This document shows positions 25,936 through 34,603 of a DNA stretch of 64,000 nt, piece by piece. The stretch is taken from positions 16,656 through 80,655 of the forward strand of contig JAISXG010000084.1 in the NCBI GenBank assembly GCA_031270605.1. The letters are read 5' to 3'. The stretch is from Oscillospiraceae bacterium (GTDB lineage: Bacteria; Bacillota; Clostridia; Oscillospirales; Acutalibacteraceae). The translations under genes were made by a program, and so were the position numbers. The notes under the pieces are model-generated. The model saw nothing but the letters and a program-made list of their open reading frames with translations, ran no database searches and was not told where the DNA came from. Each line of letters begins with the position of its first letter. Within the stretch, counting starts at the first letter, position 1.

Positions 25936-26688
25936 TCAGACATGATAATAGTCAAACTTTTTCTCAACCCGCGCCATCACAAAGGCCACCACAAGATTGG
26001 CCACATAATAGAAAATGCCCGCCACAAACAGCGGCATGGGCGATACCATGAGCGCGGACTCCTGCCGCGCGAGGGTGAACATTTCAACATAACTCAGCGT
26101 GAAAGCAAGCGAGGTGTCTTTCACAAGGGTGATCATTTCATTGGTGACCGAGGGCAGCACGTTTTTCACCATCTGCGGCAGAATGATGTGAAGAAAGGTA
26201 CGCATGCGGCCGAAGTCCAGCACGTTCGCGGCCTCATATTGCCCCACGGCAATCGAAGACAGGCCGCTTCTGAAAATTTCGGCGAAATAGGCGGCATAAT
26301 TAATAGAAAACCCGACGATCAGCGCAAGAAACAGCCAGTTCTCGGGCATTTTATTCATCATAATTTTAAAGAAATAATAAGGGGCGTAATAAAACACCAC
26401 AAGCTGCAGCATCAGCGGCGTGCCGCGCATGACAGAAATATAAAAGGTGGTCAAAACGCGCAGGGGCGCGAAGCGTGAGCGGCGGCAGAACATGACAAGA
26501 ATGCCCAAAGGGATAGAAAAGAGCAGCGTCAGCGCAAAAATCATCCCAGTGCCCGAAAGGCCGCCCAGCAGAAGCTTCACAATGCGCCAAAGCTCAGGCA
26601 AAAAAACGGTGACGAGTTTCTCCCACCACGTCGCACCCGCAAGTCCGGTTGCGGAAACAAGCGATAAAAAAACAGGATAAAGGCCCAT
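25936..26688 (-). CDS. Polar amino acid ABC transporter permease
   Basis: The 250-residue membrane protein is of the HisM/GlnP family, with about five membrane segments. The family segments MRGTPLMLQLVVFYYAPYYF and NYAAYFAEIFRSGLSSIAVG, plus the EAA loop following (GQYEAANVLDFGRMRTFLHI), contact the ATPase. It lies between the ATPase gene and the substrate-binding protein gene and should form a homodimer. GGAG precedes the ATG at a long spacing. Confidence 0.93.
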   Translation of the reverse strand: MGLYPVFLSLVSATGLAGATWWEKLVTVFLPELWRIVKLLLGGLSGTGMIFALTLLFSIPLGILVMFCRRSRFAPLRVLTTFYISVMRGTPLMLQLVVFYYAPYYFFKIMMNKMPENWLFLALIVGFSINYAAYFAEIFRSGLSSIAVGQYEAANVLDFGRMRTFLHIILPQMVKNVLPSVTNEMITLVKDTSLAFTLSYVEMFTLARQESALMVSPMPLFVAGIFYYVANLVVAFVMARVEKKFDYYHV

Positions 26689-26760
26689 AGTTTAAATAAT
26701 CTCCATTTGAAGTTAATTGGCTGTATTGTGTGGCTGCGCAAAGGCCGCCTCATGCAGAAA

Positions 26761-26797
26761 GGTTAGCGGTTTGGCAGACGCTGCCTTGCCGCTAACC
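26761..26797 (-). promoter_or_regulatory. Intercistronic stem-loop between SBP and permease genes
   Basis: GGTTAGCGG and CCGCTAACC (9 bp) enclose GGCAG/CTGCC (5 bp). On the minus strand it is followed by TTTCTGC, a poor T tract. It lies in the 139-base gap after the binding-protein gene and may stabilise the upstream mRNA or end part of the transcripts, giving excess binding protein. Confidence 0.6.
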
Positions 26798-26827
26798 ATG
26801 CTTCCTCGTTAAAATGTGTTTCGGGTC

Positions 26828-27709
26828 TTAAGAGGGAGTCGCCGAGGTGGTGGTTGTGCTTGTGCCTGCCGCAGGCATGTTGATGAACACGTCGCGGGCA
26901 AACCATTTTTGTGAAATGGTTTTGAGTGTGCCGTCCGCATACAGCGCATACAGCGCGTTCTGTACTTTGTCACGCAGAGCGGTGTTGCCCTTTGCGAAGC
27001 CGATGCCGTATTCTTCATCTTCCAACGATTCGTCGAGCACCTTGAACGCCTTGCCCTCAGAAATCATGTGATCGGCCACAATCAAGTCCATAATTGCGCA
27101 GTCAATTACGCCAGACTGCAGGTCGGTGGCCACCAATGTGTTGTTTTCTTTCAAAACAAGGTCACTTTTGAGAGAGTCTTTGAAGTCAGTGTTCGCCTCA
27201 AGCGCTTGATAAGCGGTCGAACCGTTCTGCAGGCCCGCGGTTTTCCCCGCAAGGTCGGCGAGGGTTTCATAATCGTCGGCGGCGCGCACAACAACGACCT
27301 GCTTGTTTTTCATATAAGCTTTTGAAACCTCAAAAGCCGCAAGACGCTTTTCGTTAATCGTCATGCCGTTCCACAGACAGTCAACGTTACCGCCGTTAAG
27401 CTCGGTTTCGTTATTGTCCCAGATAATCGGCTTGAGCACCAGCTCCATATCAAGATATTCCGCAACCGCAGCGGCGCATTCAAGGTCAAAGCCTGTGTAA
27501 CCGCCCTCGCCGTCGGAAAAGCCCATGGGCGGGAAGCTTGCGTCAAAGCCGACGGTCAGCTTGCCGTCATCTTCAAATATTTTCTCGGTTGTGGTTGCGC
27601 CCGGCGCAGCAGTCGTCGCGTCTTTGCCGTTATTGTCGCAGGCGGAAAGGCCAAGGCCGAGCGCTGCGATCAGGAGTGCAAGAACAAGCGCTGTTAACTT
27701 CTTTGTCAT
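26828..27709 (-). CDS. Polar amino acid ABC transporter substrate-binding lipoprotein
   Basis: The 293-residue product has a lipoprotein signal (LIAALGLGLSAC, Cys near 23), a short Thr/Ala linker and a family 3 solute-binding domain: KLTVGFDASFPPMGFSDGEG, TGFDLECAAAVAEYLDMELV, WNGMTINEKR, and VRAADDYETLADLAGKTAGL. It captures a polar amino acid outside the membrane and feeds the permease downstream. AAGGAAGGA precedes the ATG at 27709; an upstream ATG has no support. Exact ligand is not readable; cystine, glutamine or an arginine-type substrate are possible. Confidence 0.93.
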   Translation of the reverse strand: MTKKLTALVLALLIAALGLGLSACDNNGKDATTAAPGATTTEKIFEDDGKLTVGFDASFPPMGFSDGEGGYTGFDLECAAAVAEYLDMELVLKPIIWDNNETELNGGNVDCLWNGMTINEKRLAAFEVSKAYMKNKQVVVVRAADDYETLADLAGKTAGLQNGSTAYQALEANTDFKDSLKSDLVLKENNTLVATDLQSGVIDCAIMDLIVADHMISEGKAFKVLDESLEDEEYGIGFAKGNTALRDKVQNALYALYADGTLKTISQKWFARDVFINMPAAGTSTTTTSATPS

Positions 27710-27884
27710 ATACGAACGTCCTTCCTTTTTCGGGTGCAAAATCACCCGGATTTTGTTGCGTGAATATGGTAACATGATATCAAGGTAAAGTAAAGACAAA
27801 AATTGATGCTGTTTTCAACAATTTTTCACATGTTAATCCGTGTAAAATGCATATAATAAGAACAAAGAAACAGACATATTTTTC

Positions 27885-27913
27885 TTGAAATGCGCTTATG
27901 AGTGTGATAGAAT
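27885..27913 (+). promoter_or_regulatory. Promoter of the GlmU-like acetyltransferase gene
   Basis: TTGAAA (27885-27890), 17-base spacer, TAGAAT (27908-27913), 21 bases before the start codon, in the divergent gap with the binding-protein gene. Confidence 0.65.
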
Positions 27914-27934
27914 AAAAAAGAAAGGCTGAAAACC

Positions 27935-28699
27935 ATGGAACAGCTTTTAAATAGCTATATCGCGCTGTCTCCAAACGATGTTTCGGGGGCGGAAAGTGCT
28001 GTGCAGCTTTATGAAAAACACGAAGCGCGCCGCATGAGCATTATTTTTTCTCACATGGAAAACGGCGTGCACATTCCCTGCACGGACGGCGTCATCATTT
28101 CCCCCCTTGCCGCAATCGGCAGGGGCACTGTGATTTTGCCCGGCACCATCCTCAAGGGCACGGTCACCATCGGCAAGGATTGCGTCATCGGCCCGCATTC
28201 GTTTGTTGAAAACAGCAAAATCGGCGACGAAAGCGTGTTTGAGTTTTCGCGCTGCAAGGACGCGGTGCTCAAAAACAGGGTTGCGGCGGGGCCGTTTGCG
28301 CACATCCGCCCCGACAGCGTTGTGGGCGACGAAGCGCGCCTTGGCAACTTCACCGAAATTAAAAACAGCCAAATCGGCCCGGGCACAAAGGTGTCGCACC
28401 TGACCTATGTGGGCGACGCGGACGTGGGGCAGGGCGTGAATTTCGGCTGCGGCGTGGTGACGGTGAATTATGACGGCAAGAATAAATTCCGCACATTTAT
28501 TGACGATTATGCCTTCATCGGATGCAACACAAACCTGCTGGCGCCCGTTTCTGTGGGTAAGTTTGCCTATACCGCCGCAGGCTCCACCATCACAGAGGAC
28601 GTGCCGCCCTGCGCCCTGGCCGTTGCGCGTGCGCGGCAGGTGAACAAAGAAGAGTGGGCAAAAAGAAAACAGCCTTATAAAAATAAAAATCCTGAATAA
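27935..28699 (+). CDS. Stand-alone GlmU-type acetyltransferase (left-handed beta-helix) domain
   Basis: The 254-residue protein corresponds to the C-terminal half of GlmU, which acetylates glucosamine-1-phosphate. The N-terminal uridyltransferase domain is missing. Hexapeptide repeats run from about residue 50 to 215 (IGRGTVILPGTILKGTVTIG). GlmU-specific residues are kept: HIRPDSVVGDEARLGNFTEI, the catalytic His155 in KVSHLTYVGD, VNFGCGVVTVNYDGKNKFRT and NTNLLAPVSVG. So it is probably an active N-acetyltransferase working with a separate pyrophosphorylase, or an enzyme for another amino sugar phosphate. It is followed 65 bases later by pth; in classic Firmicute order glmU-prs-pth are neighbours, and this is a reduced version. 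Confidence 0.85.
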   Translation: MEQLLNSYIALSPNDVSGAESAVQLYEKHEARRMSIIFSHMENGVHIPCTDGVIISPLAAIGRGTVILPGTILKGTVTIGKDCVIGPHSFVENSKIGDESVFEFSRCKDAVLKNRVAAGPFAHIRPDSVVGDEARLGNFTEIKNSQIGPGTKVSHLTYVGDADVGQGVNFGCGVVTVNYDGKNKFRTFIDDYAFIGCNTNLLAPVSVGKFAYTAAGSTITEDVPPCALAVARARQVNKEEWAKRKQPYKNKNPE

Positions 28700-28763
28700 T
28701 ACGGGAGCCATGCGCCGGGAAGCCGCGCAGACCTTCCCGTTTGCGAGAAAGGACCCCGGACTC

Positions 28764-29375
28764 ATGAGCTTTTTTTTTAAAAAGAAAATTTCCCCGCCGT
28801 CAGGGCCGCCTGAATTTATCCTTGCCGGCCTTGGCAACCCCGGGCGCGACTATGAAACCACCCGCCACAACGCGGGCTTTTTGTGCCTTGATATGCTTGC
28901 GGACGAGTTGTCGTTTTGCATTGACCGCATCAAATTCAAATCCCTTGTAGGTAATACGCAGATCGACGGCCACCGCTGTCTTGTGATGAAGCCGCAGACT
29001 TATATGAACAACAGCGGCGAGGCCGTGCGCGAGGCCGCGCAATTCTATAAAATCCCTCCCGAACGGGTGATAGTGATTTATGACGACACCGCCCTGCCGC
29101 TCGGCAAGCTGCGCATCCGCAGAAAAGGCTCCGACGGCGGGCATAACGGCATTAAAAGCATCATCCTTTGCCTGAACAGTGATGAATTCCCCCGTCTCAA
29201 GCTCGGCGTGGGTGCAAAACCCCACCCGGATTATGACATGAAGGACTATGTGCTCTCGCACTTTCATAAGGACGAGATTGCAGAGATGAAAGCCGCTATG
29301 CGCCGCGCCTGCGAGGCTCTGCCTTATATTATGGGCGGGGATATTGACGGCGCGATGTCACGGTTCAGCAAATAG
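28764..29375 (+). CDS. pth: Peptidyl-tRNA hydrolase
   Basis: The 203-residue enzyme recycles peptidyl-tRNAs dropped from ribosomes. Catalytic and binding residues: AGLGNPGRDYETTRHNAGF (His35), MKPQTYMNNSGEAV (Asn), VIYDDTALPLGKLRIR (Asp), and GGHNGIKSI (Asn). ATG 28764 is chosen: GAAAGGA lies ten bases upstream. Compared with E. coli Pth it has about 15 extra N-terminal residues (MSFFFKKKISPPSGPPEF). It precedes mfd, as in many Firmicutes. Confidence 0.95.
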   Translation: MSFFFKKKISPPSGPPEFILAGLGNPGRDYETTRHNAGFLCLDMLADELSFCIDRIKFKSLVGNTQIDGHRCLVMKPQTYMNNSGEAVREAAQFYKIPPERVIVIYDDTALPLGKLRIRRKGSDGGHNGIKSIILCLNSDEFPRLKLGVGAKPHPDYDMKDYVLSHFHKDEIAEMKAAMRRACEALPYIMGGDIDGAMSRFSK

Positions 29376-29544
29376 GCGTATTGGGCCCACCGCCATGCGA
29401 ATAAACTATAATACTAATTACTTATAAAAATGTAACGAAACAATCTGCGCAAAACCGCATAGATAATGCTGCAAAGCAGGATTTGGGCTTCTTGCTTGAT
29501 CTTTTAGAGGTTTTTTAATCGAAAAATTAGTATAAGGAGAATAT

Positions 29545-32500
29545 ATGTCAGGTTTTTCGACCATCCTGAACACTTCGGGCGAATGCAAAACCGTCCGGAC
29601 CGCCATTGAAAAAGGCCGCCTGCCCATGGGGGCGCTGGGGCTTGCGCTCACCCCCAAGGCGCATTTGATTCACACACTCTGCGCCGAACTGGGCCGCAGG
29701 GCGCTTGTGGTGCTGCCCGATGAGGCTGCGGCGGCGAAGCTGATTGCAGACCTCGAGACTTTCGGCACCCCCGCGCTGCTTTACCCGGCGCGGGACTTCA
29801 ACTTTCGCCGCGCGGAGGTGCAGTCGCGTGAGTTTGAACACAAACGCCTCGGTGTGCTGCACAGCATCGTGACGGGGCAGTATTGCGTGATTGCCTGCTC
29901 GGCGGAGGCCGCCATGCAGCTCACCCTGCCTGCCTCAGAGCTGCAAAAACGTTCGCTGAAACTCAAGGTGTCCGGCGAACATGCGCTTGAGCATGTTATT
30001 TCGATTTTGCTGCTTGCGGGCTATGTGCGCGCGGAGCAGGTGGAGGGCAGCGGGCAGTTCGCCTCCCGCGGCGGGATTCTGGACTTCTTTCCGCCGAGTG
30101 AAAAGGAACCCGTGCGTGTGGAGTTCTGGGGTGACAGCGTCGATTCCATTTCTTATTTTGACCCGATGACACAGCGTAGAACAAACACGCTCGATGAGAT
30201 CGGGATTATTCCCGCAACCGAAATCCTGTTTGATTCCGACAGGGCGCTGGCAGAAAAAATTGAGGAGCTGGCGTCATCCGTCAAGGGGCGCGGCGCGCAG
30301 AAGGCAAAGGAAGTGCTGTTTGCGGATTTGCAGCTGCTGCGCGAGGGCGTGCGCCTTTCGTCGCTTGACAAATTTTTACCCATAGCCTATGAAGGCACGG
30401 CTTCTATTTTTGACTATTGTGCGAAAGACCTGTTGTTCGTCTGCGAAAGCTCGGGCGTAAAAGAGCGCGCAAACGCCTCGCAGACCTTGATGAACGAAGA
30501 GATAAAAGCCCTGTTTGAGGACGGAACCCTCTGCAAGGGGCTTGACCGATATGCCCTCACATTTTCGGAGCTGACCGCGCGCTATGAATCCCTCGGCGCG
30601 GTTTATCTTGACAATTTCGCCCGCGGCAGCTTTGACACCCCGGTGCGCGACCTCACCACCTTCAACGCCCAGCAGACGCCGCCGTGGGACGGCTCGCTTT
30701 CCGTCCTGCTTGACGACATCCGCCCGGCCATCGGCAGGGGCATGGGCGTCGTGGTGTTTGCGGGAACGGAAAAAGCGGCGGGGACCTTCTGTGAAGACCT
30801 TGCCGGAGAGGGCATCAGCAGCATTTATTATCCCGAGGTTCCCTCTGTGTTCAGCAAAACCTCTGTAAGTATTTTGAGCGGCGCGCTTTCGGCGGGGGTG
30901 GAATACCCGCAGGAAAAGGTGCTGATCATCACCTATAACCGCCATATCAGCGCCGCAAAAAAAGCGCCGCGCAAGCATTATAAGGCGACAGAGAGCTTCC
31001 ACTCCCTCGAGGAGCTGCAAAAGGGCGACTATGTGGTGCACAGCATCCACGGTATCGGGATTTTTGACGGTATTCAAAAAATGGATGTCGGCGGCGTCGC
31101 GAAGGATTACATTAAAATCAAATATGCCGCGAGCGACGCGCTCTATGTGCCCGTCACGCAGCTTGACCTTGTGTCAAAATATATCGGCCCCCACAACGAG
31201 GGCGCGAAGCCGCTCAAATTAAACAAGCTCGGCTCAAAGGACTGGGAAAAGTCGAAGGCGCGTGTGCGCGGCGCGGTCAAGGACATGGCAGACGAGCTGA
31301 TCGCTCTTTATGCGAAGCGCATGAACACTCCCGGCTTTGCTTTTTCGCAGGACATTGACATGCAGCACGACTTTGAAAACCGCTTTGAGTTCGACGAAAC
31401 AGACGACCAGCTGCGCTGCGTGTATGAAATTAAGGGCGACATGGAGAAATCCTACCCCATGGACCGCCTGCTTTGCGGCGACGTGGGCTTCGGCAAAACA
31501 GAGGTGGCGCTGCGCGCGGCGTTTAAATGCGTGGCGGACGGCAAGCAGTGCGCCTTTCTGGTGCCCACGACCATCCTCGCGCTGCAGCACTACCAAACCC
31601 TGCTAAAGCGCTTTGAGGGCTTTCCGATTGAATCCGAAATGATCTCGCGTTTTCGCACTCCCCAGCAGCAGGCCAGAATTTTGCGCGGCGTAAAGCGCGG
31701 AAATATTGATATCATTGTGGGAACCCACCGCCTGATTTCAAAGGACGTTCAGTTCAAGGATCTTGGGCTTGTGATTGTGGACGAGGAGCAGCGTTTCGGC
31801 GTGGCGCAGAAAGAGCGCCTTAAAGAGATGTTCCCGGGTGTTGACATCCTCACCCTTTCGGCAACACCGATTCCCCGCACGCTGAACATGGCCATGACCG
31901 GCATCCGCGACATGTCGGTGATTGAAGAGGCCCCGCAGGACCGTTACCCAGTGCAGACCTATGTCATGGAGCACGACATGTCCATTCTTGCCGAAGCGAT
32001 CTCAAAGGAGCTGCGGCGGGGCGGGCAGGTGTATTATCTGCACAACCGGGTGGAGACGATTGACCGCGCGGTGGCTGACATCAAGCGCTTTTTGCCCGAC
32101 GCGCGCATCGGTGTCGGGCACGGCAAAATGGCTGAGGAGGATTTGAGCAACGTCTGGCGGATGCTGCTTGAGGGCGAGATCGACATCCTTGTGTGCACCA
32201 CCATCATCGAAACAGGGGTGGATGTGCCAAACGCCAACACCCTGATCATTGAAAACGCGGACCGCATGGGCCTTGCCCAATTGCACCAGATCCGCGGGCG
32301 CGTGGGCAGAAGCACCCGGCGCGCCTATGCCTATTTTACAATTGAGCGCGGGAAAGCCTTGACCGAAATTGCCGAAAGCCGCCTTTCCGCAATCCGGGAA
32401 TACACCGAGTTCGGCTCCGGCTTTAAAATCGCCATGCGCGACCTTGAAATCCGCGGCGCGGGCAACCTCCTGGGCGCGCAGCAGCACGGGCACATGGAAT

Positions 32501-33045
32501 CGGTGGGCTATGACATGTATTTAAAATTGCTGGCCGAAGCGGTGAACGAGCAAAAGGGCGACGCGCCCGCCGTGCCGCAGAAGGAATGCCTCATTGACAT
32601 CCAGATTGACGCGCATATTCCTGACAAATATATCACGAGCATTCCCCAGCGGCTCTCGATTTACCGCCGCATTGCCGATGTGCGCACCGAAGCGGACGCA
32701 CAGGATGTGCTCGACGAGCTCATTGACCGTTTTGGCGAGCCGCCCGAAAGTGTGCGGGGCCTGATCCAGGTGTCGCTGCTGCGCAACCTCGCCGCCGGGC
32801 AGGATATTTATGAAATCGGCCAGCGGGGCGAGAACCTGCTGCTGTATTTCACCGCGCTTGACAAGGCAAAGCTTGCTTATCTGGCGGCGAAAATGCGCGG
32901 CCGCATTCTTGTTTCGGCCACGGCAAAGCAATATATCTCTGTGAAAAAGCTGCCCAAGCAGTCAACGCTTGACACGCTGCGTGAAGCGTTGCTGTTTATG
33001 GCGGACGCCCCGCAGCCGCAGGCGGCCGCGCAAAAAGACGCGTGA
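29545..33045 (+). CDS. mfd: Transcription-repair coupling factor
   Basis: Mfd (1166 residues) removes stalled RNA polymerase and recruits UvrA. Seen in order: N-terminal UvrB-homology module (about 20-330), including SRGGILDFFPPSEKEPVRVE; the RNA polymerase interaction domain (GDYVVHSIHGIGIFDGIQKM, near 500); SF2 translocase with Walker A LLCGDVGFGKTEVALRA, DEEQ box VIVDEEQRFGV, TLSATPIPRTL; the TRG region (DRMGLAQLHQIRGRVGRS, near 910); and the C-terminal autoinhibitory domain. AAGGAG precedes the ATG. It is full length with no frame interruption. Confidence 0.97.
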   Translation: MSGFSTILNTSGECKTVRTAIEKGRLPMGALGLALTPKAHLIHTLCAELGRRALVVLPDEAAAAKLIADLETFGTPALLYPARDFNFRRAEVQSREFEHKRLGVLHSIVTGQYCVIACSAEAAMQLTLPASELQKRSLKLKVSGEHALEHVISILLLAGYVRAEQVEGSGQFASRGGILDFFPPSEKEPVRVEFWGDSVDSISYFDPMTQRRTNTLDEIGIIPATEILFDSDRALAEKIEELASSVKGRGAQKAKEVLFADLQLLREGVRLSSLDKFLPIAYEGTASIFDYCAKDLLFVCESSGVKERANASQTLMNEEIKALFEDGTLCKGLDRYALTFSELTARYESLGAVYLDNFARGSFDTPVRDLTTFNAQQTPPWDGSLSVLLDDIRPAIGRGMGVVVFAGTEKAAGTFCEDLAGEGISSIYYPEVPSVFSKTSVSILSGALSAGVEYPQEKVLIITYNRHISAAKKAPRKHYKATESFHSLEELQKGDYVVHSIHGIGIFDGIQKMDVGGVAKDYIKIKYAASDALYVPVTQLDLVSKYIGPHNEGAKPLKLNKLGSKDWEKSKARVRGAVKDMADELIALYAKRMNTPGFAFSQDIDMQHDFENRFEFDETDDQLRCVYEIKGDMEKSYPMDRLLCGDVGFGKTEVALRAAFKCVADGKQCAFLVPTTILALQHYQTLLKRFEGFPIESEMISRFRTPQQQARILRGVKRGNIDIIVGTHRLISKDVQFKDLGLVIVDEEQRFGVAQKERLKEMFPGVDILTLSATPIPRTLNMAMTGIRDMSVIEEAPQDRYPVQTYVMEHDMSILAEAISKELRRGGQVYYLHNRVETIDRAVADIKRFLPDARIGVGHGKMAEEDLSNVWRMLLEGEIDILVCTTIIETGVDVPNANTLIIENADRMGLAQLHQIRGRVGRSTRRAYAYFTIERGKALTEIAESRLSAIREYTEFGSGFKIAMRDLEIRGAGNLLGAQQHGHMESVGYDMYLKLLAEAVNEQKGDAPAVPQKECLIDIQIDAHIPDKYITSIPQRLSIYRRIADVRTEADAQDVLDELIDRFGEPPESVRGLIQVSLLRNLAAGQDIYEIGQRGENLLLYFTALDKAKLAYLAAKMRGRILVSATAKQYISVKKLPKQSTLDTLREALLFMADAPQPQAAAQKDA

Positions 33046-33116
33046 ACCGTCAGGCAGGCCCTGTTTTGCGCCTGCCTGAATAAAAATAAAAACAAAAAGC
33101 AGGAGGGAAAGTGCAA

Positions 33117-33710
33117 ATGGAAGCCATTTATAACTTTGACTGGAGTGTTTTTCAGTGGGTGTCTGAACACCTGTGGAACCCATTTTTGGATGTTGTGATG
33201 TCTGTCATCAGCGTCACGGGGGAGGCGGGGCTGCTGTGGATCGCCCTCGGCATTGTGCTTGTTTGCTTCAAAAAAACGCGCAAGGCCGGCTTGATGATGT
33301 TTGCCGCGCTGATTTTCATGCAGGTCGTCAACAATATGGTGTTAAAGCCGATCATTGCGCGCCCGCGGCCGTTCAACTATGAACCGTGGAAGGACTTTTT
33401 TGTTTATCCGAACATCGGCTTTAAAAAGCCCGGGAGCCTGTCGTTCCCTTCCGGGCACACCTCCTCCTCTGTCGCGTGCGCGACGGTGCTGCTCATAAAA
33501 CATAAAAAAATCGGCATTCCCTCGGCAATTTATGCACTGCTGATGGGTTTTTCGCGCATCTATCTGTTTGACCATTACCCCACGGATGTGCTCGGCGGGC
33601 TGCTTGTTGGCATTGTTTATGGCCTTGTGGGTGTGTTGATCGTCAATTTGATTTATAAAGCGATTGAGAAAAAGAAAGGCGGGCTGCCCTCTTTGTTGCG
33701 GGAATCCTGA
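33117..33710 (+). CDS. PAP2-family membrane phosphatase
   Basis: The 197-residue protein has five to six membrane segments and the three PAP2 motifs: KPIIARPRP (near 80), SFPSGHTSSS (near 110) and SRIYLFDHYPTDVLGG (near 145) with the catalytic His. It dephosphorylates a lipid phosphate such as undecaprenyl pyrophosphate or phosphatidic acid/PGP. ATG 33117 has AGGAGGG nine bases ahead; GTG 33111 is too close. It lies 71 bases after mfd with no clear terminator between. Confidence 0.92.
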   Translation: MEAIYNFDWSVFQWVSEHLWNPFLDVVMSVISVTGEAGLLWIALGIVLVCFKKTRKAGLMMFAALIFMQVVNNMVLKPIIARPRPFNYEPWKDFFVYPNIGFKKPGSLSFPSGHTSSSVACATVLLIKHKKIGIPSAIYALLMGFSRIYLFDHYPTDVLGGLLVGIVYGLVGVLIVNLIYKAIEKKKGGLPSLLRES

Positions 33711-33715
33711 TAAAA

Positions 33716-33736
33716 GTGACTTTGTCACGGTTTTTT
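33716..33736 (+). terminator. Short hairpin after the PAP2 gene
   Basis: GTGAC and GTCAC (5 bp, three-base loop) followed by GGTTTTTT. The stem is short, so this is a weak candidate terminator separating the PAP2 gene from the redox module. Confidence 0.4.
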
Positions 33737-33820
33737 CGGCTGTCTTGCAATAGAATAAACATATGCTGTCCGCGTTTTGGGCAGCAAATCACAGGTAAAA
33801 ACACGCACGGAGGACTGCTT

Positions 33821-34408
33821 ATGAAACGAATTTTTGCCGCCCTGCTTACCTTTGCAATGCTTTTTCTGGCCGCTTGCACAGACAGCGAAACTGAAAACAC
33901 GCAAACCACGGCCCCAAATGGCGCAACCGCCGCCGCACAAGGCGCATCCGGTTTGGCGCTGGGGAACTTTGAAACCAAGGATTTAAAGGGAAACACCTTC
34001 ACAAACAGCATTTTTGCCGAGTATGACCTGACGCTTGTGAACATCTGGGCCACATGGTGCCCGCCCTGCGTGGGCGAAATCCCCGAGCTTGGCGAGCTTG
34101 TCAATGAAACGCGGAGCGAGGGCGTCAACATCATCGGCATTGTGATTGACGCAGTGAATGAGCGCACCTTTGCGACAGACACGGCGACCTTTGACAAGGC
34201 TGTGCAAATCATGGAGTCAGGCAATGCGGATTACACCGTTTTGCTGCCGGACGAAGCCATGTTTTCGGCCGTTTTGAAAAATGTTACGTCCCTGCCCACC
34301 ACGATCTTTGTTGACAAAAACGGCACCGTCGTGGGCAAGGCCGTTGTGGGCGCCAGGTCGAAAGAAAAGTGGAGCGCAGAGATCGACAAATATCTGAAAC
34401 TGCTTTAA
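33821..34408 (+). CDS. TlpA/ResA-like thioredoxin-fold lipoprotein
   Basis: The 195-residue product has a lipoprotein signal (AMLFLAAC, Cys near 18), a Thr/Ala-rich linker and a TlpA-type thioredoxin domain with the redox motif WCPPC in LVNIWATWCPPCVGEIPELG and the cis-Pro in SLPTTIFVDKNG. It would reduce disulfides or a substrate outside the membrane. GGAGG precedes the ATG by six bases. It is followed 48 bases later by a CD1871A-like CXXC peptide and then a NapH-like ferredoxin, suggesting that electrons reach it from the cytoplasm through those proteins (inference). Confidence 0.9.
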   Translation: MKRIFAALLTFAMLFLAACTDSETENTQTTAPNGATAAAQGASGLALGNFETKDLKGNTFTNSIFAEYDLTLVNIWATWCPPCVGEIPELGELVNETRSEGVNIIGIVIDAVNERTFATDTATFDKAVQIMESGNADYTVLLPDEAMFSAVLKNVTSLPTTIFVDKNGTVVGKAVVGARSKEKWSAEIDKYLKLL

Positions 34409-34456
34409 AGACAATAAAAGATTTGGCGGTTTGTGATGCGCGAAGGGGGCAATATT

Positions 34457-34603
34457 GTGAATACAAAAAAAAGGCTCATTTTGCCCGCCCTGCTGCTGGC
34501 TTCGGGTGCGGCGCTTGTTGCGGCCGGCGCATACCGCGGCGAGGTCGCGGTTGTGCTGACAAAGGCGATTAATATCTGTTTGGAGTGTATCGGCATTGGC
34601 TAA
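34457..34603 (+). CDS. CD1871A-like small CXXC membrane protein
   Basis: This 48-residue gene begins at GTG 34457 with AAGGGGG seven bases upstream. The product has a basic start (VNTKKR), one membrane segment ([19 protein letters not shown]) and the conserved tail [20 protein letters not shown]. The Cys-Leu-Glu-Cys pair and that tail match the small proteins annotated in Clostridia as CD1871A-family CXXC motif proteins. The C-terminus overlaps the next start by eight bases, so translation is coupled. It may pass electrons between the ferredoxin-like partner and the thioredoxin lipoprotein; function is not established. Confidence 0.85.
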   Translation: MNTKKRLILPALLLASGAALVAAGAYRGEVAVVLTKAINICLECIGIG

